Source of the DNA: Nicotiana tabacum
Lineage: Eukaryota > Streptophyta > Magnoliopsida > Solanales > Solanaceae
Reading direction: 5' to 3'
DNA length: 64,000 bases
Assembly (NCBI RefSeq): GCF_000715075.1
Contig: NC_134101.1
Location: 22,312,822 to 22,376,821 of the forward strand
The notes under the pieces were generated by a model. The model saw only the letters and a list, made by a program, of their open reading frames with translations. It ran no database searches and was not told the origin of the DNA. Both the position numbers and the translations under genes were made by a program. Positions 44,771 to 56,000 of the stretch are shown piece by piece. Numbering within the stretch: position 1 is the first letter of the stretch; every line of letters starts with the position of its first letter.

Positions 44771-47700
44771 ATGGGCTGTTTCCAGTCTACAGCAAAAAAG
44801 CAGTTCCCTGGACACGAAGATCCTGTAGTCCTTGCATCTCAAACAGCCTGTGAGTTATTTATTGATCTTTCTTCAATTGTGATTTTAATGTGTGCATTTG
44901 ATTTGATACAATTTGAGCTTGCCTCTGAATTAAGAGGTTTGTAGTGAACAATCTGGCAAAAGTGAATGGAAGTCAAAAGCAATGACCTTTGATTCTGAAT
45001 TCCTTTCCATTTTTAAGGTGTTGAATCCATTTCAGTGTTTATGGCTGGCATTATGCTTGTAGCCTCTTCGTGTGGGATGTGGTGCTTCTTATCTTAAAAT
45101 TTGAAAGTATAGCTTGAGCAGTCTTTTATTCAGCAAGATGAGACGTGCATATCAAAGTTTTAACTGTGATGACGTGGAAATGGATAGAAGAAAAATAGAT
45201 GATAGAGAAGTTCCTGGAAACATGAATAAGAATTGGGCATGAGAATTTATGATCCAATAATCTGTTGAAATGAAACTGTTACTTCAGAGGTATGTTAAAA
45301 ATTAGCATCGAAAGGTACCTAGGCTTGCAACAATTTGGTGCGGACCTGTACCATTAGGTTCTATGAATTACTCTTACAATATATTCGATCTATTAATTGT
45401 TTTAAGTGCTCTAAACAGACATTGGCCTGATGTAGTTACAAACTTCAGGTCTAGTCATTTGATTATCCCATAAGTTCTCGCAGAATAATTTTAGTTGTTT
45501 ATCTATTCCCACTCAAACCCCAAAACCCAGTTTGTATTGTTTCCTACTACCCAAATCCTCTTTTTGCATGTCCTTGCTTAGTTGCTTATGTGTTTTCCTC
45601 TCTGTTATTTCCTCTTTTGCAGTTAGTGTAAGCGAAGTTGAAGCATTGTTTGAGCTGTTCAAGAATATTAGCAGTTCGGTAATTGATGATGGCCTAATTA
45701 GCAAGGTAGTCTTCCCTTAATGCCCAAACATACTCTTACTGGCTCTCAATGTGGGGTTGTGACTTCCTGCTGCATCATTCCAGATGGATGTTGTATGAGT
45801 TACTTCAATACTAGACTAAATTCTGTGTCTTTCATCATCTAACTGGGCATCTTTATGAGTTAACTTTTTTGCCTTTTGACCTTCAATTAAAGTTAGAAGG
45901 TAGTGTTATAGACTACTTTACTTGAAAGATGGAAAGGGATGGAAAAATGTAATATTACTTGATGTATCTTGAATCATGGCATTTGGTAGGCATGGAAAAA
46001 CTTTCCCTGTCACAGCTACAACAGGAATCATAATTGCCTTTTTCTGATGGTTACTCTATCATGAGATGAGAAAGTTAATTTTGCAAGAGTGAAAAGGTTA
46101 TTTCCGGGAGATATTTGGTGGAGTTTGCTCTTTCACGTAAACTGCACTGCCATAGATAGTCGAAGCTATGCATTGCAGAGAATGGCATGGCTTCATTTGC
46201 AATTCTATTACGGTATCAATTTGATGAAGTCTATTTTCTTTGGAGACTACATCTCATCCTTGCATCTCTTTTCCTTTTTAGTTTCTAATAACGGCACAGA
46301 ATATCAAACTGTTTTGTGGTTAAAAAATTCTGCTGAAACTTCTGAAGATCTATTATAGGATAATATATTTTTTTTCCCCTTATAAGTACTTATTTTAGTG
46401 CTTATGCTTGTGAAAATCATGTTGGAGGTGCAGGAAGAATTTCAGTTGGCTTTATTCAAGAACAGAAATAAAGAAAACCTTTTTGCAAATCGGGTATGAT
46501 TACTTCTTTGAGTATGTTGATTTTTTCCTCTTTGATATAGTGCTGGTTCATAGCTGGCAGTTTGAGCATGCTTTTTAAGAATTGCTTGAAGTAAAATTAG
46601 CATAGAGGTTATAGCTTAATATGTTGTATCAAAGAACGCCTATAATATGTCATCAAGATGTGGATTAAGCTAAGCTGATATAAATTTACATGAAAAAGCT
46701 CAGAACTATTTATGGTATATCAATTTGCCTCTTGAACTTTCTGCGTGCAGATTTTTTATCTCTTTGATGTAAAGCAAAAAGGAGTTATCGATTTTGGTGA
46801 TTTTGTTAGGGCACTTAATGTTTTCCACCCAAATGCCTCGCAAGAAGAGAAGATCAATTGTAAGTGAAATAAAAGATAAATATAACTGTTTAATTCGTCT
46901 TTTATGTTTCCATTAAATGCTTAACTGGCACCCAAATAGTCAGATGGAAACTTCATCATTCTGCCATTGCAGTTTCATTTAGGCTTTATGATTTGGATGG
47001 CACGGGGTTCATTGAGCGGCAAGAGGTATTCTATTCTAGTTTGTCAGTTTTCATGCTGTGTTGAAAATCGTCTAGAAGCATCTTGTAATTTTTAGCTTGT
47101 TGCAAAGTTGGAGCTTGTCACATTCTCAAAAGATACATAAATATGAAAAGGAAAAAAGTAATGAGTTTTATTGTCTTTTGAACAAGGTGGGTTGCTCTGA
47201 TGGTAAGCGTCCTCCACTTCCAACCAAGAGGTTGTGAGTTCGAGTCACCCCAAGAGCAAGGTGGGAGTTCTTGGAGGGAAGGATGCCGAGGGTCTATTGG
47301 AAACAACCTCTCTACCCCAGGGTAGAGGTAAGGTCTGCGTACATACTACCCTCCCCAGACCCCACTAGTGGGATTATACTGGGTTGTTGTTGTTGTTGTT
47401 GTTGTTGTTGTTGAACAAATTAAGGTTCCTTTCCTCTAACCGTGTTTGTGGAGAGTGATAAGTGTTGCCAAATCTTGCGGCTATTGTTATTTGAAAAGCG
47501 ATAAGTGTTGATTGTTCGTTTTCAACTCTTTTTGCTTAAGACGGGCCAACGTAAGTATACTTGGAGGGAGGAAGTTTGAATGTGGTCTTTGATCCTATCT
47601 GTCTCATTGGTCCATGATCATTATTAGGTCAGAGAAAAAGTTGAACCTTATATTCTTTCTAGATGTTTAAGACCGTGCACTTTTCACTCTGCTGCTGTTA

Positions 47701-48624
47701 GTCTACTAGTTGTTCTTCTCTTCCTTATTTTAAGTTTTAGCAGCTTCTATGGAAGACTTAGAGACTGGCATTTTCCAGGCATTTATTGCACTTCAAGTCA
47801 CTTATTGGCTGTGTACTCTTTGCATATTGTAACCACCCCTTTACTCAAGTTCTTAGCCATCTTGGAAGTTGGAGGAAGCAGTCATTTGATATTTGCTTAC
47901 TTTCCCCTTCAGAGTTCAAAGCAGTGTCTGATGAATGGTTATACAGAGATGAAATCACATTTACATCATATTTTGATTTTTAGTATTGTCTGTAATTTTG
48001 GCAGGTTAAGCAGATGTTAATTGCAATTTTATGCGAGTCTGAGATGAAGTTGGCCGACGAGATCATTGAGATAATACTGGATAAGGTAATTTACTGATGA
48101 TAACCAATTTAAGTTTCCATCATCCTAGTCCATAAAATTGGTACCTCTGCTCCTCTGTTTGATAAGATGTAAAGTTAACCAATGCGTTCTGTTTGCATTT
48201 AGTATCACTTTAATATGTCGTTGGATCCTTGCCTCTCAACCAAGAATAGCATATTCGAACTAGCCATAACAACATCTTTCACCTTGCTGGTCATTTGCAC
48301 TCCTAATAGTCTTGTCTGGTGGAATTTTAGTAACTAGTCAATGTAATTTCAATGTGTAGACATTTTTGGAGGCAGATTCAAATCAGGACGGAAAGATTGA
48401 CAAATCTGAGTGGCACAATTTTGTGGGCCGAAATCCTTCATTATTGAAGATAATGACCCTTTCGTATCTGAGGTATCATGTTTGATATTGGATATATGGT
48501 GAACATAAATAAATTCGATGGAGGACGTTGTCTGATGAGATTTTTCTTGTTTTGATGCAGGGATATAACTACTACTTTTCCAAGTTTTGTATTTCATTCC
48601 GAAGTTGATGAGATGGCTACCTAA
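44771..48624 (+). CDS. CBL1: Calcineurin B-like calcium sensor, CBL1/CBL9 type
   Basis: Eight coding exons: 44771-44849, 45623-45705, 46434-46493, 46751-46859, 46973-47025, 48005-48085, 48360-48472, 48561-48624, all GT-AG with phases that fit; 213 residues, the same length as Arabidopsis CBL1. MGCF at the start is the N-myristoylation (Gly2) and S-acylation (Cys3) signal for plasma-membrane attachment. Four EF hands: an atypical first ([16 protein letters not shown]), second [14 protein letters not shown], canonical third [12 protein letters not shown] and fourth [12 protein letters not shown]. The C-terminal FPSF motif ([13 protein letters not shown]) is the site CIPK kinases phosphorylate. 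CBL proteins bind calcium and recruit CIPKs to control ion transporters such as AKT1 and in stress signalling. No lesion seen. CBL1 versus CBL9 cannot be settled by eye. Confidence 0.95.
47186..47410 (+). mobile_element. Au-type SINE in a CBL intron
   Basis: Starts GGTGGGTTGCTCTGATGGTA (A-box region), has B box GTGAGTTCGAGTC, then GGTCTGCGTACATACTACCC, CCCCACTAGTGGGATTATAC and a TTG-repeat tail. An 8-bp duplication TTGAACAA lies at 47178-47185 and 47411-47418. It sits in the fifth coding intron (47026-48004), same strand as the gene. Confidence 0.9.
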
Positions 48625-48999
48625 CTAAGAAATGTAATTCAGACCGATTATTTTTCTCCTTATTCTGGTAATTTATTGACGCACCTAAGTTTGTTGGGGA
48701 CTGGGAGCTTTTTCAGAATATAGAAAAACTAAAGGTGATTAAAATGGAAACAGTAGTGATTGGGTCAAGAGGTTAAGCTAGCCTTCCATTGTAAAGTGAT
48801 TTTGTTGGCAATATTCCGTCGTTTAATTTATACCAGCTTTGTATACTCTATTCTTAGAAGCTCATGATTTGTACTACCAATTCTTGGGGAATGTATAAGA
48901 TTAGGATCTTTATTTACTTAAATTGCTTTAATAATTGTTATTGGAATTAGATAATTGAAAGTTGGATTACCTAATGGGTTGTGTTATGTGCCATCACGA
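48625..48999 (+). other. CBL 3' flank
   Basis: Likely 3' UTR and terminator region of the CBL gene: AT-rich, with AATTGCTTTAATAATTG-type signals around 48920-48940 but no single clear poly(A) signal. Near 48985, GCCATCACGACTAGTTGG...GGGTCGTGACAA looks like an LTR end fragment. Confidence 0.4.
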
Positions 49000-49344
49000 C
49001 TAGTTGGATTTTGGGTCGTGACAACAACGCTCTTCTTTGCATCTAACAAAATTGAACTTTTCAATTGTCTTGTTAAAGCAAATATTCCAACTTCGAGAAG
49101 CTTGCTTTAGTCCATAAATGGATCTTTGTAGCTTGCAAATCTTATTATGATCAGGCGGAGAAGTGAAACCTTCAGGTTGTGTCATGTACACATCCTCTTC
49201 TAGCTCACCATAAAGGAAAGTTTTTTTCACATCCATTTTCCATATTTCATTGCCAGAACCTTGTGTCGCCTCTTCATAGGTCTTAGGGTCATCATCATTA
49301 TGATCAACCTCATTTGATGCAGGTATACTCTGTAAAAGAGTCAA
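49000..49344 (-). pseudogene. Ty1/copia RT fragment
   Basis: Minus-strand frame with KMDVKKTFLYGELEEDVYM, QPEGFTSPPDHNKICKL and SIYGLKQASRSWN: the copia RT stretch from the first catalytic Asp to GLKQA. The usual text between the N-terminal EATQGS and KMDVK is missing, and after SWN the match ends. Unrelated in detail to element C (it keeps TQPEGF). An isolated relic in the gap between CBL and the peroxidase gene. Confidence 0.75.
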
Positions 49345-49700
49345 GACGCAATCAATATGTTTTCACGGACAAGCGTGTGATTTCACCAGATAGAATGAAA
49401 AATGTATGCACCTTCAAAAACTGGTTTAAGTTTAATTAAAATGAAACAAAGGTATTACACCTTTCAATCAAGTGGTCAACCGCATTTCATGTTCAGCTGA
49501 AATCCAGCCATGAAAAATTATCAGCACAAAATCCCATGAATGAAAATGGAGTCGTCCTTTCCCTAAGACCTCTCTTTACCACAACATTTCCATTCTTCTC
49601 TACTTTCACCTTCTTTTCTTAGCATTCTTTACTTTTCTCAAGTTGGTCCAGCTTCTCTTTCCCTTTTTGAGAGGGGGCAGGGTTTATTTTTCAATCAACC

Positions 49701-50678
49701 ATGGCTTTGCCATGGATTCTTCTCCTCTTATTTTCATCTCTAGCTTCCGTTTCATTCACCCAATCAACCCTCACATTGGACTACTATGCCAAAACATGTC
49801 CTAAATTTGAAGAAATTGTTAGGGACGTTGTCCTCCAAAAGCAACAGCAGTTCCCTGTCGCTGCGGCAGCTACCCTAAGTCTCTTTTTCCACGACTGTGC
49901 TGTGGATGGTTGTGATGCCTCCGTCCTTATCAAGCCAACAGCCTTCACCAAACCTGAGCTCGAGCATGACATCAACCACTCCCTTGCAGGCGATGGCTTC
50001 GATCTTATTTCACGTATCAAGACCGCCCTCGAGCTTGCTTGCCCTGGCGTTGTATCTTGTGCAGATATTCTTGCCACAGCTACAAGGAATCTTGTTGTTA
50101 TGACTGGTGGACCTCACTATAAAGTTCCTCTAGGCCGAAAAGACAGCCTTGTTTCCCAAGCTTCAAGTGTAGAAGGAAAATTACCTCGTGCAAATGAAAC
50201 AATAGATCAAATGATCAAAACATTCCAAGGTCTAGGTTTCAACATCCAAGAAATGGTTGCATTAGTTGGAGGTGGACATACTATTGGCTTTGCTCATTGC
50301 AAGGAGTTTGCTAATCGAATTTTTGGCACTCCTGACCCAACAATGAATCCCAAATTGGCAGAAAGATTGAGAGGAATGTGCGCGAATTATACGACTAACA
50401 CTGACATGGCAGCCTTCCTTGACGTGATAACCCCCGGCACTTTTGATAACATGTTTTTCAAGAATTTGATGAAGGGTTTAGGAGTTCTTGGTTCTGATCA
50501 ATTGCTTTTGAGTGATCCAAGGACAAGGCCATTTGTTGAGAAATATGCAAATGATAGCCAGGCTTTCTCTATAGATTTTGCTCATGCCATGGAGAAGCTT
50601 AATATTTATCAAGTTAAAATTGGCAATCAAGGAGAGGTGAGGAGGAGATGTGATGCAGTTAATACTGCACAGATGTGA
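49701..50678 (+). CDS. Class III secretory peroxidase, intronless
   Basis: 325 residues, uninterrupted. Signal peptide about 1-22 (hydrophobic run WILLLLFSSLASVSF), so cell wall or apoplast. All eight conserved Cys are present (33, 66, 71, 114, 120, 200, 227, 317). Distal His64 in FFHDCAVDGCDAS, calcium ligands Asp65, Gly70, Asp72 and Ser74, GGP and LGRKDS, proximal haem-ligand His193 in GGGHTIGFAHC. The residue four before the distal His, which is the catalytic Arg38 of horseradish peroxidase, is Ser60 (LSLFFHDC; codon AGT), and the stretch before the proximal His reads VALVGGGHT where VALSGAHT is usual. Wording (AGDGFDLISRIKTALE; RNLVVMTGGP) is closest to the intronless Arabidopsis PRX31/41 group. 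Such enzymes oxidise phenolics with hydrogen peroxide; this one may be impaired in the first step. Confidence 0.95.
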   Translation: MALPWILLLLFSSLASVSFTQSTLTLDYYAKTCPKFEEIVRDVVLQKQQQFPVAAAATLSLFFHDCAVDGCDASVLIKPTAFTKPELEHDINHSLAGDGFDLISRIKTALELACPGVVSCADILATATRNLVVMTGGPHYKVPLGRKDSLVSQASSVEGKLPRANETIDQMIKTFQGLGFNIQEMVALVGGGHTIGFAHCKEFANRIFGTPDPTMNPKLAERLRGMCANYTTNTDMAAFLDVITPGTFDNMFFKNLMKGLGVLGSDQLLLSDPRTRPFVEKYANDSQAFSIDFAHAMEKLNIYQVKIGNQGEVRRRCDAVNTAQM

Positions 50679-50964
50679 AAAAAGAGAAGATAAAGGATTA
50701 TGAGTTCTTGATTATGTTGTTTGAATCACATATATAACTGTTGATGATGATGGTGTGCATGTTTGTGTTTATGATGATCAAAGGTAATTGAATACTTATT
50801 AAAGACTAACTGTGAGATTATTTGATAAGATTTCTTGAAAATTTTCCAGGATATTGAATTAGGGGATAACACGGTCCTTGCTTCACGATTGAAAATCTGG
50901 TCTATTGTTCCGTTTCAAGTGAAAAAAATATTGCGACAATTATCAAAGAAAAACTAGAACTCAT
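50679..50964. other. Gap between convergent genes
   Basis: Shared 3' flank of the peroxidase and the small minus-strand gene. TATTAAAG near 50798 could serve in polyadenylation. Nothing else seen. Confidence 0.3.
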
Positions 50965-51423
50965 TTAACAAAGTTTAACATCTCTTATTGCACTCATTTT
51001 TTTTTGATATTCCTGGTATCCCGTCGGTTGTTTGTTAACTTTCTCAATCTTCAACAACTTGTACTCGAAAATGTTACACTCTTTCTCATTATATTCCTGG
51101 ATAGCACGGTTAGCAAGTTCAGTCAGTAGTTCAACCTTTTCATTGAACTCTGGATATGGTACTATTCCAGCCAGGGTAGACATACCGGGATAGTGATATA
51201 CGTCAAAACCATTGCTTTGCTCAATCTGGCGGTAGTAACTGGACCAAATAGGGAAAAATAGGGGGCGATGCTCCAGCAAAGCGCCGTCGGGCAAAATCTC
51301 CTCATCGCTGTCGTTCTCATAATCGTAATTCGGGCCATGTTTAAACTTTGAGACGTATCCACATCCTCCTCGACGTATTTGCCTACTCCCCACACATCTT
51401 CCTAATGCAACGGGTTCGGCCAT
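50965..51423 (-). CDS. Small cystatin/monellin-like protein, family uncertain
   Basis: 152 codons from ATG 51423. Short N-terminal basic/Gly part (RQIRRGGCGYVSKF), an acidic link (NDSDEEILPD), then FPIWSSYYRQIEQSNGFDVY, PGMSTLAGIVPYPEF, LANRAIQEYNEKE and EYKLLKIEKVNKQPTGYQ. The helix ALxxYN followed by a strand and a Q-x-x-x-G turn is the pattern of plant cystatin-like (UPF0725-type) proteins; this is recognition by pattern only. After GYQEY the normal next strand (YITFE-like) is absent: an A-rich run and an early stop follow, so the C-terminus is probably lost or lies in an exon I did not find. A TATA box at the right spacing supports expression. Confidence 0.5.
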   Translation of the reverse strand: MAEPVALGRCVGSRQIRRGGCGYVSKFKHGPNYDYENDSDEEILPDGALLEHRPLFFPIWSSYYRQIEQSNGFDVYHYPGMSTLAGIVPYPEFNEKVELLTELANRAIQEYNEKECNIFEYKLLKIEKVNKQPTGYQEYQKKMSAIRDVKLC

Positions 51424-51531
51424 TATGCTCTACCTTAACACAAACTAAGGTCACCTAACACAAACTTCGTCTGCAAAACTAGGTCGAAGGTTACTACTAA
51501 CACTTTGTTGGTTGGTTCATGATTAGCCTCT

Positions 51532-51538
51532 TATATAG
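51532..51538 (-). promoter_or_regulatory. TATA box of the small minus-strand gene
   Basis: Minus strand TATATAAG about 110 bp upstream of the ATG at 51423, giving a leader of roughly 80 bp. Confidence 0.45.
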
Positions 51539-51677
51539 AAGAAAAAGAAGACAATGATGCGGTCGAAACCCTACAGAGAATCCTAATTAAACTCAATTAA
51601 GGTTATCTACGATGTCAAATTGATCCCACTCCCAAGGGAATTGTGATTTTAGAACGTTGGTACTTGGTTATGAATAG

Positions 51678-53723
51678 TGTCACACCCCTTTTAACCCCGA
51701 AAAAAGAGATATATGTGTTATGTGGATTGTCGTGGGTTAAAGAGTTTTTCCAATTAAAGTGACAAATTTGAGTAGGGATTAATTTATTTACAGAGTCGCC
51801 ACTTGGAATTGATTTTTTGGGTGTTCCAAGTCACCTTTTATTTGAATCCCTATTCAAAGGAAGGTTTGACTCTATAATTATTGGTCTGCGAAAACAAAGT
51901 CCGGGTAAGAAATTCTGTTGACCGGGGAGAAGGTGTAAGGCATTCCCCGAGTCCCGTGGTTCTAGCACGGTCGCTTTATTGACTATAACTTGGCTTGAAT
52001 TAATTTTGGATAAATTGTAATTTATTGGTTTCCGTGTTTTATCTATGTCCTCTTTTATTATTAAAATATGAAATTATCTTTGAAACGGATCACATGTGTG
52101 AATCCACTTTGTTTATTGTACCCAAATCATGTCACGCGTACGCGTACACAATTAGCAGCATTTTATTATTATTGGGATTATTTCGTCAAAGTTGCACAAA
52201 CGCATACCTTGCCCTTTATTTTCGGAAATCGTAATTATGTCACGCGAACGTATACATAATCACGATGGTTTGATTAAGATCGTGCCTAGAGCAAACTAAC
52301 GTATTTATGAGTATTCGAGTATTAATCAATGTAAAAGAAACTATGCCAGCTTATTCTAATTCTTCACGACCCAACGACTAAGCCCAAACCCCCAATGGCC
52401 CAGCTTATATCTTAGCTAATGACCCACTTCAATTTGCATAGTGGCTTATTTCTTATTAAGATAACCTCTATTTTCCAAATTACTTTTTTTTTTGTAATAA
52501 TGTAATCTTATCTCTTCACATCTCAATAAAGTATAAGATATGCATGCAACAAAGTAACTGAAGCCGTCAACATTTACCCCATTTAAGAACAAATAAGCAG
52601 ATACTTAAGACTTAAAATTCGAAGATGCCAAAATTTCAAAGTTCCTCGCCTTTCACTTCTTACTCGCTTGAATTCCAATTATCACGCTAGCCGTCAATTA
52701 GTTAATGATATCAAATGAATAATTAATCACACTAAAATGAAGCCAACATGCTAATATTCTTCAAGGAACGATTCAAAGCCAACTAAAAATCGGATGCTCA
52801 AAACTTAAAATATATAAAGATTATTCATGGTGTATATAATAAAAATAGTGATGCCATTAAGAGATGAACCTTAAGAAGAATCCGACTTTGAGAGGTTTAC
52901 AACAGGGGAGTCCAAAAGCAAATAAGAACTCCAAACAGGACCTTGACGAGCTAGAAACTTCGTCGGACAAAACGCAGACGTTGACGGCACAACAAACTTT
53001 GAAACCGATCTCTTCGAACTCAGCCAACAATGAACGGATGAGGTCAACACCTGCCAGGTTTTAAACGGTGGTTCAAGGTGAATCCAATGGCGGTTTCGAA
53101 ACTGTTTAGTGCTGATTCGAGGGTCAAAACGGGCAGCAATTTTGGTGGTCTCTCGCTACTATTACTGCTGCATTTGTGCCGCGGCTTTTTGTGTGAAAAA
53201 GAGCTGTTTTGGGGTCATTTTCGCAGCTGTTTTGGGAGTGATTTCGGGCTGGAATTTGAACTGATTTTACAGGGGAACTGTTGCTGCGTTTTTGCACATG
53301 TTGCGGCTGATTTTCAATTGATTAAATGAGCTTTAGGGACTGACTTTCATAGCTGAAAAAACGGGCCCTTTGGAGGGTGTTGAGGGTGGTTTAATAGAGG
53401 TAATTTTAGGAGGAAGATGAATGTGTGGTGAGGAAGAAGAAGAAGAAGGCAGCTCGTTTTTCTTTCTTTTTCAGATCTCTCCCCCTCCCTTTTTTGTGTG
53501 TTATGTGTGTGTTTTATAGCTGAAAATGGGGTATGGGGTTTGTGATAGGAGACAAGCATGGGGGACAAGGAGTGTGGAACAATGGAGAGTGGAGTAGAGA
53601 GCAAAGTGTGGGGGGACAAGCATGTGGGACAAGCATGGGGGACAAATGAAAGTGGAGTGGGGACACGACTGGGAAGATGTGAGCGGAAAATATTCAAGCA
53701 CGATAAAAAATTAGGTGCTCACA
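51678..53723 (-). repeat. Element F 3' LTR
   Basis: Plus strand TGTCACACCCCTTTT to GGTGCTCACA, 2,046 bp. Contains the palindrome ACGCGTACGCGT near 52134 and, at about 53490-53690, GGGACAAGCATG-type short repeats mostly missing from the other LTR. The polypurine tract (minus strand CCAAGAAAAGAGGGTCATGC) adjoins at 53724-53743. Confidence 0.88.
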
Positions 53724-53743
53724 GCATGACCCTCTTTTCTTGG

Positions 53744-55033
53744 AAACATTAAAAGTTTTCAGGCAAAGATAAAGTGAGCCGTGTGACTAAAGTTTGACCA
53801 TATCGTTACTCAAAAGAGGAAGAAAAATAAAAAGAAAAGGGTACAACCGAGTCCTGGTTTTGGACAACCTACTTTTCAAACTTTGCCAAAACGGTTAGCC
53901 ACTTCGGACTTAACCTATTCAACTTCATTTTGCCTTGTAGGCACTTTCAATTTGATTTCCTCTTTACAAGAGTTTTTGATTTCTAAGCATCAGCCGCCAT
54001 GGCCAGTCGGGGTCGACTTGATGTCGCTGCCGAGTCTGGGTGCCTTTTTTGCATATTAGCTTGTATCAAACGAAAGCCCTGTAAATCAGTCTTGCTATCC
54101 CTTCTTTGCCTTAGTTTTGGAACAGAGTTAGACCAAAATGGATTCGAAGAAAAACAAACAATGGAATGGACAATGAATTTAGACAAGAGGTATCCTTTTC
54201 GGGGAAGGAAAGAATGACTTAACTGGAGTATATGCGGACTTCAATGAACATGACATGCCTTTTGGACTTGATGTCTGATCTGTGTAAACCGTCCGACTCT
54301 TAGAAATTCATCACATTTTTTGCCTCGAAACCTAGAAACCTTGCCCAGGATTATCAATACCAATGGCTGTGAAGATTCTCTTTTCGATCAGTAGTGCCCT
54401 TTGCGGGTTTTCACCAGCTAAACTCTCTCAATTCTAACCTCACCATCGCCTTATAGTGCCCTTTGCGGGTTTTCACTAACAAGACTCTCTCATTTTTATT
54501 TTCTTTGCTCGTCATCGCCTTATGGTGCCCGTGAGGGTTTTCACCAATAAGACTCTCTCATTTTATTTCTCTCATTTTGGTGGCATCAGATCCAAGTGAT
54601 TGTATCCTCTAATTCTTGAATATTCTCGTTGATTGATCGGAAGGACTTGAAAAGGATTTGGGTAAAAAAGATTTGGACTGAATTACAACTTTGGAACCTC
54701 TCAGGCAAAACCATCGCCGAACCATTATAACACCTGCCCCAGTTTCAACTTTTGGTGGAATGTAAATTTTTATTTTGGTGTGACTGAACCCCAGAAAGAG
54801 GTTGCCTACGTATCCTTTCGGAATCAAGTCGAACGTAACTTTGTTTTGATTTTCTTTTCTTTTTTCATTTTCTTTTCTTTTTTTTTTTTTCATAAAACTT
54901 CCAGGATCCAAAGAGGGTAATCAAAGAAAAGTAACCGGCTCAAAAGGGTTTGCAAAGGGTTGATAGTGTTTGGGTAGCGAGAATGAAAGCCTTCGTCATC
55001 CCAATCAGAGAACATTAAAGATGCGTAAAAGGG
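53744..55033 (-). other. Element F 3' non-coding interior
   Basis: No supported gene. It holds three copies of a roughly 75-80 bp repeat at about 54388-54570 (GCCTTATAGTGCCCTTTGCG, GGGTTTTCACCA, AGACTCTCTCATTTT). Confidence 0.6.
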
Positions 55034-55276
55034 TCAAACATAATACCTTTTGACCGTGTCTGTATAGACAGTTGTCTCGGAGACATTTCCTTCGAACTTT
55101 CTGGGCCGCACTTTCTTGTTGTAGGCACGGGCCATTCTTTGTTGGTACAACTGCCCGTGGAAAACTGCGGCCATACGTTTTTCATCAATCATAGTTAATT
55201 GTTCCAAACCGGTTCTTGACCCAATCCTTATCCTCAATCTCGACTTCAACAATGATCCAAAGAGAGGGAATTTCAA
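55034..55276 (-). pseudogene. Element F integrase C-terminal remnant
   Basis: LEQLTMIDEKRMAAVFHGQL and YQQRMARAYNKKVRPRKFE is the stretch that follows the integrase core in large Solanaceae gypsy elements. Homology ends at RKFEGN; stop at about 55034. Confidence 0.6.
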
Positions 55277-55574
55277 CTTCTTCCGATTTCATTTGGATCT
55301 TGGCTTAGGCCTAATGTTCCACTTCTTTGCTTATTTTCTCACAAGCCTTATCTTCAACACATTTTGCTTCTTGATTCATTATTTCGAGGTCTGACAGCGT
55401 TTTAGGATCTGGGCATGAAGTCCGCAAGCATGTCATGTTATTAAAATTTGTATTAACAGAACTGAAAAGAGAATGAGAAAGGTGACAAGATTAAGAAAAT
55501 AGACATTCCTAGACAATGAAATATTAATTTCATTAAATTGATTTTTTTTTTGAATTTTAAAGATAGAAGGGTTT

Positions 55575-56000
55575 TCATCGAAAAGTAAGACAATAATGTA
55601 AAACATCCGAATTACACCCTGAAATAATCTGGACGCAGAAAGGATAGCAAGACTGGCTACAGAGTCTCCCGTTTGATGGAGGACTTTCAGGTTTGGCGAC
55701 CATTTTTTTTTGCTTTTCTTCTGTCTCGGCAATGGATGTAATGGCCTTCAGTGCCGAATTAAATTCCTCATCTTCACGGATCATTTCGACAACTGGCCCA
55801 TTGGTGTGAACATGCAAAGGATTGTTCATCATATTAGGGGCCTCTTCATCCCTAAACATTATTGTCTTGACCTCGATGAGGTCTTCCACTGCTCTTTTAA
55901 GAGTCCAACAGTCTTCCGTATCATGCGACACTATTCTAGGGTGGTATTCACATCTAGCATTAGCCCGATGCGAGGGGGACTCGGTGTTTGGCCTGTTCGG
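55575..56000 (-). pseudogene. Element F gag C-terminal remnant
   Basis: RCEYHPRIVSHDTEDCWTLK with RAVEDLIEVKTIMFRDEEAP and HTNGPVVEMIREDEEF: the C-x-x-H-x-x-x-H-D-x-x-x-C region and linker typical of the gag end in large Tat-like elements. It breaks off about 300 bp before the integrase remnant, which marks the pol deletion. Confidence 0.6.

Noticed and set aside
49784..50077. 97-codon minus-strand frame opposite the peroxidase
   Set aside because: Shadow of the peroxidase frame; no independent evidence.
52025..52259. Frames repeated at 58248-58482 in element F LTRs
   Set aside because: Identical because LTRs are duplicates; low complexity and no family.
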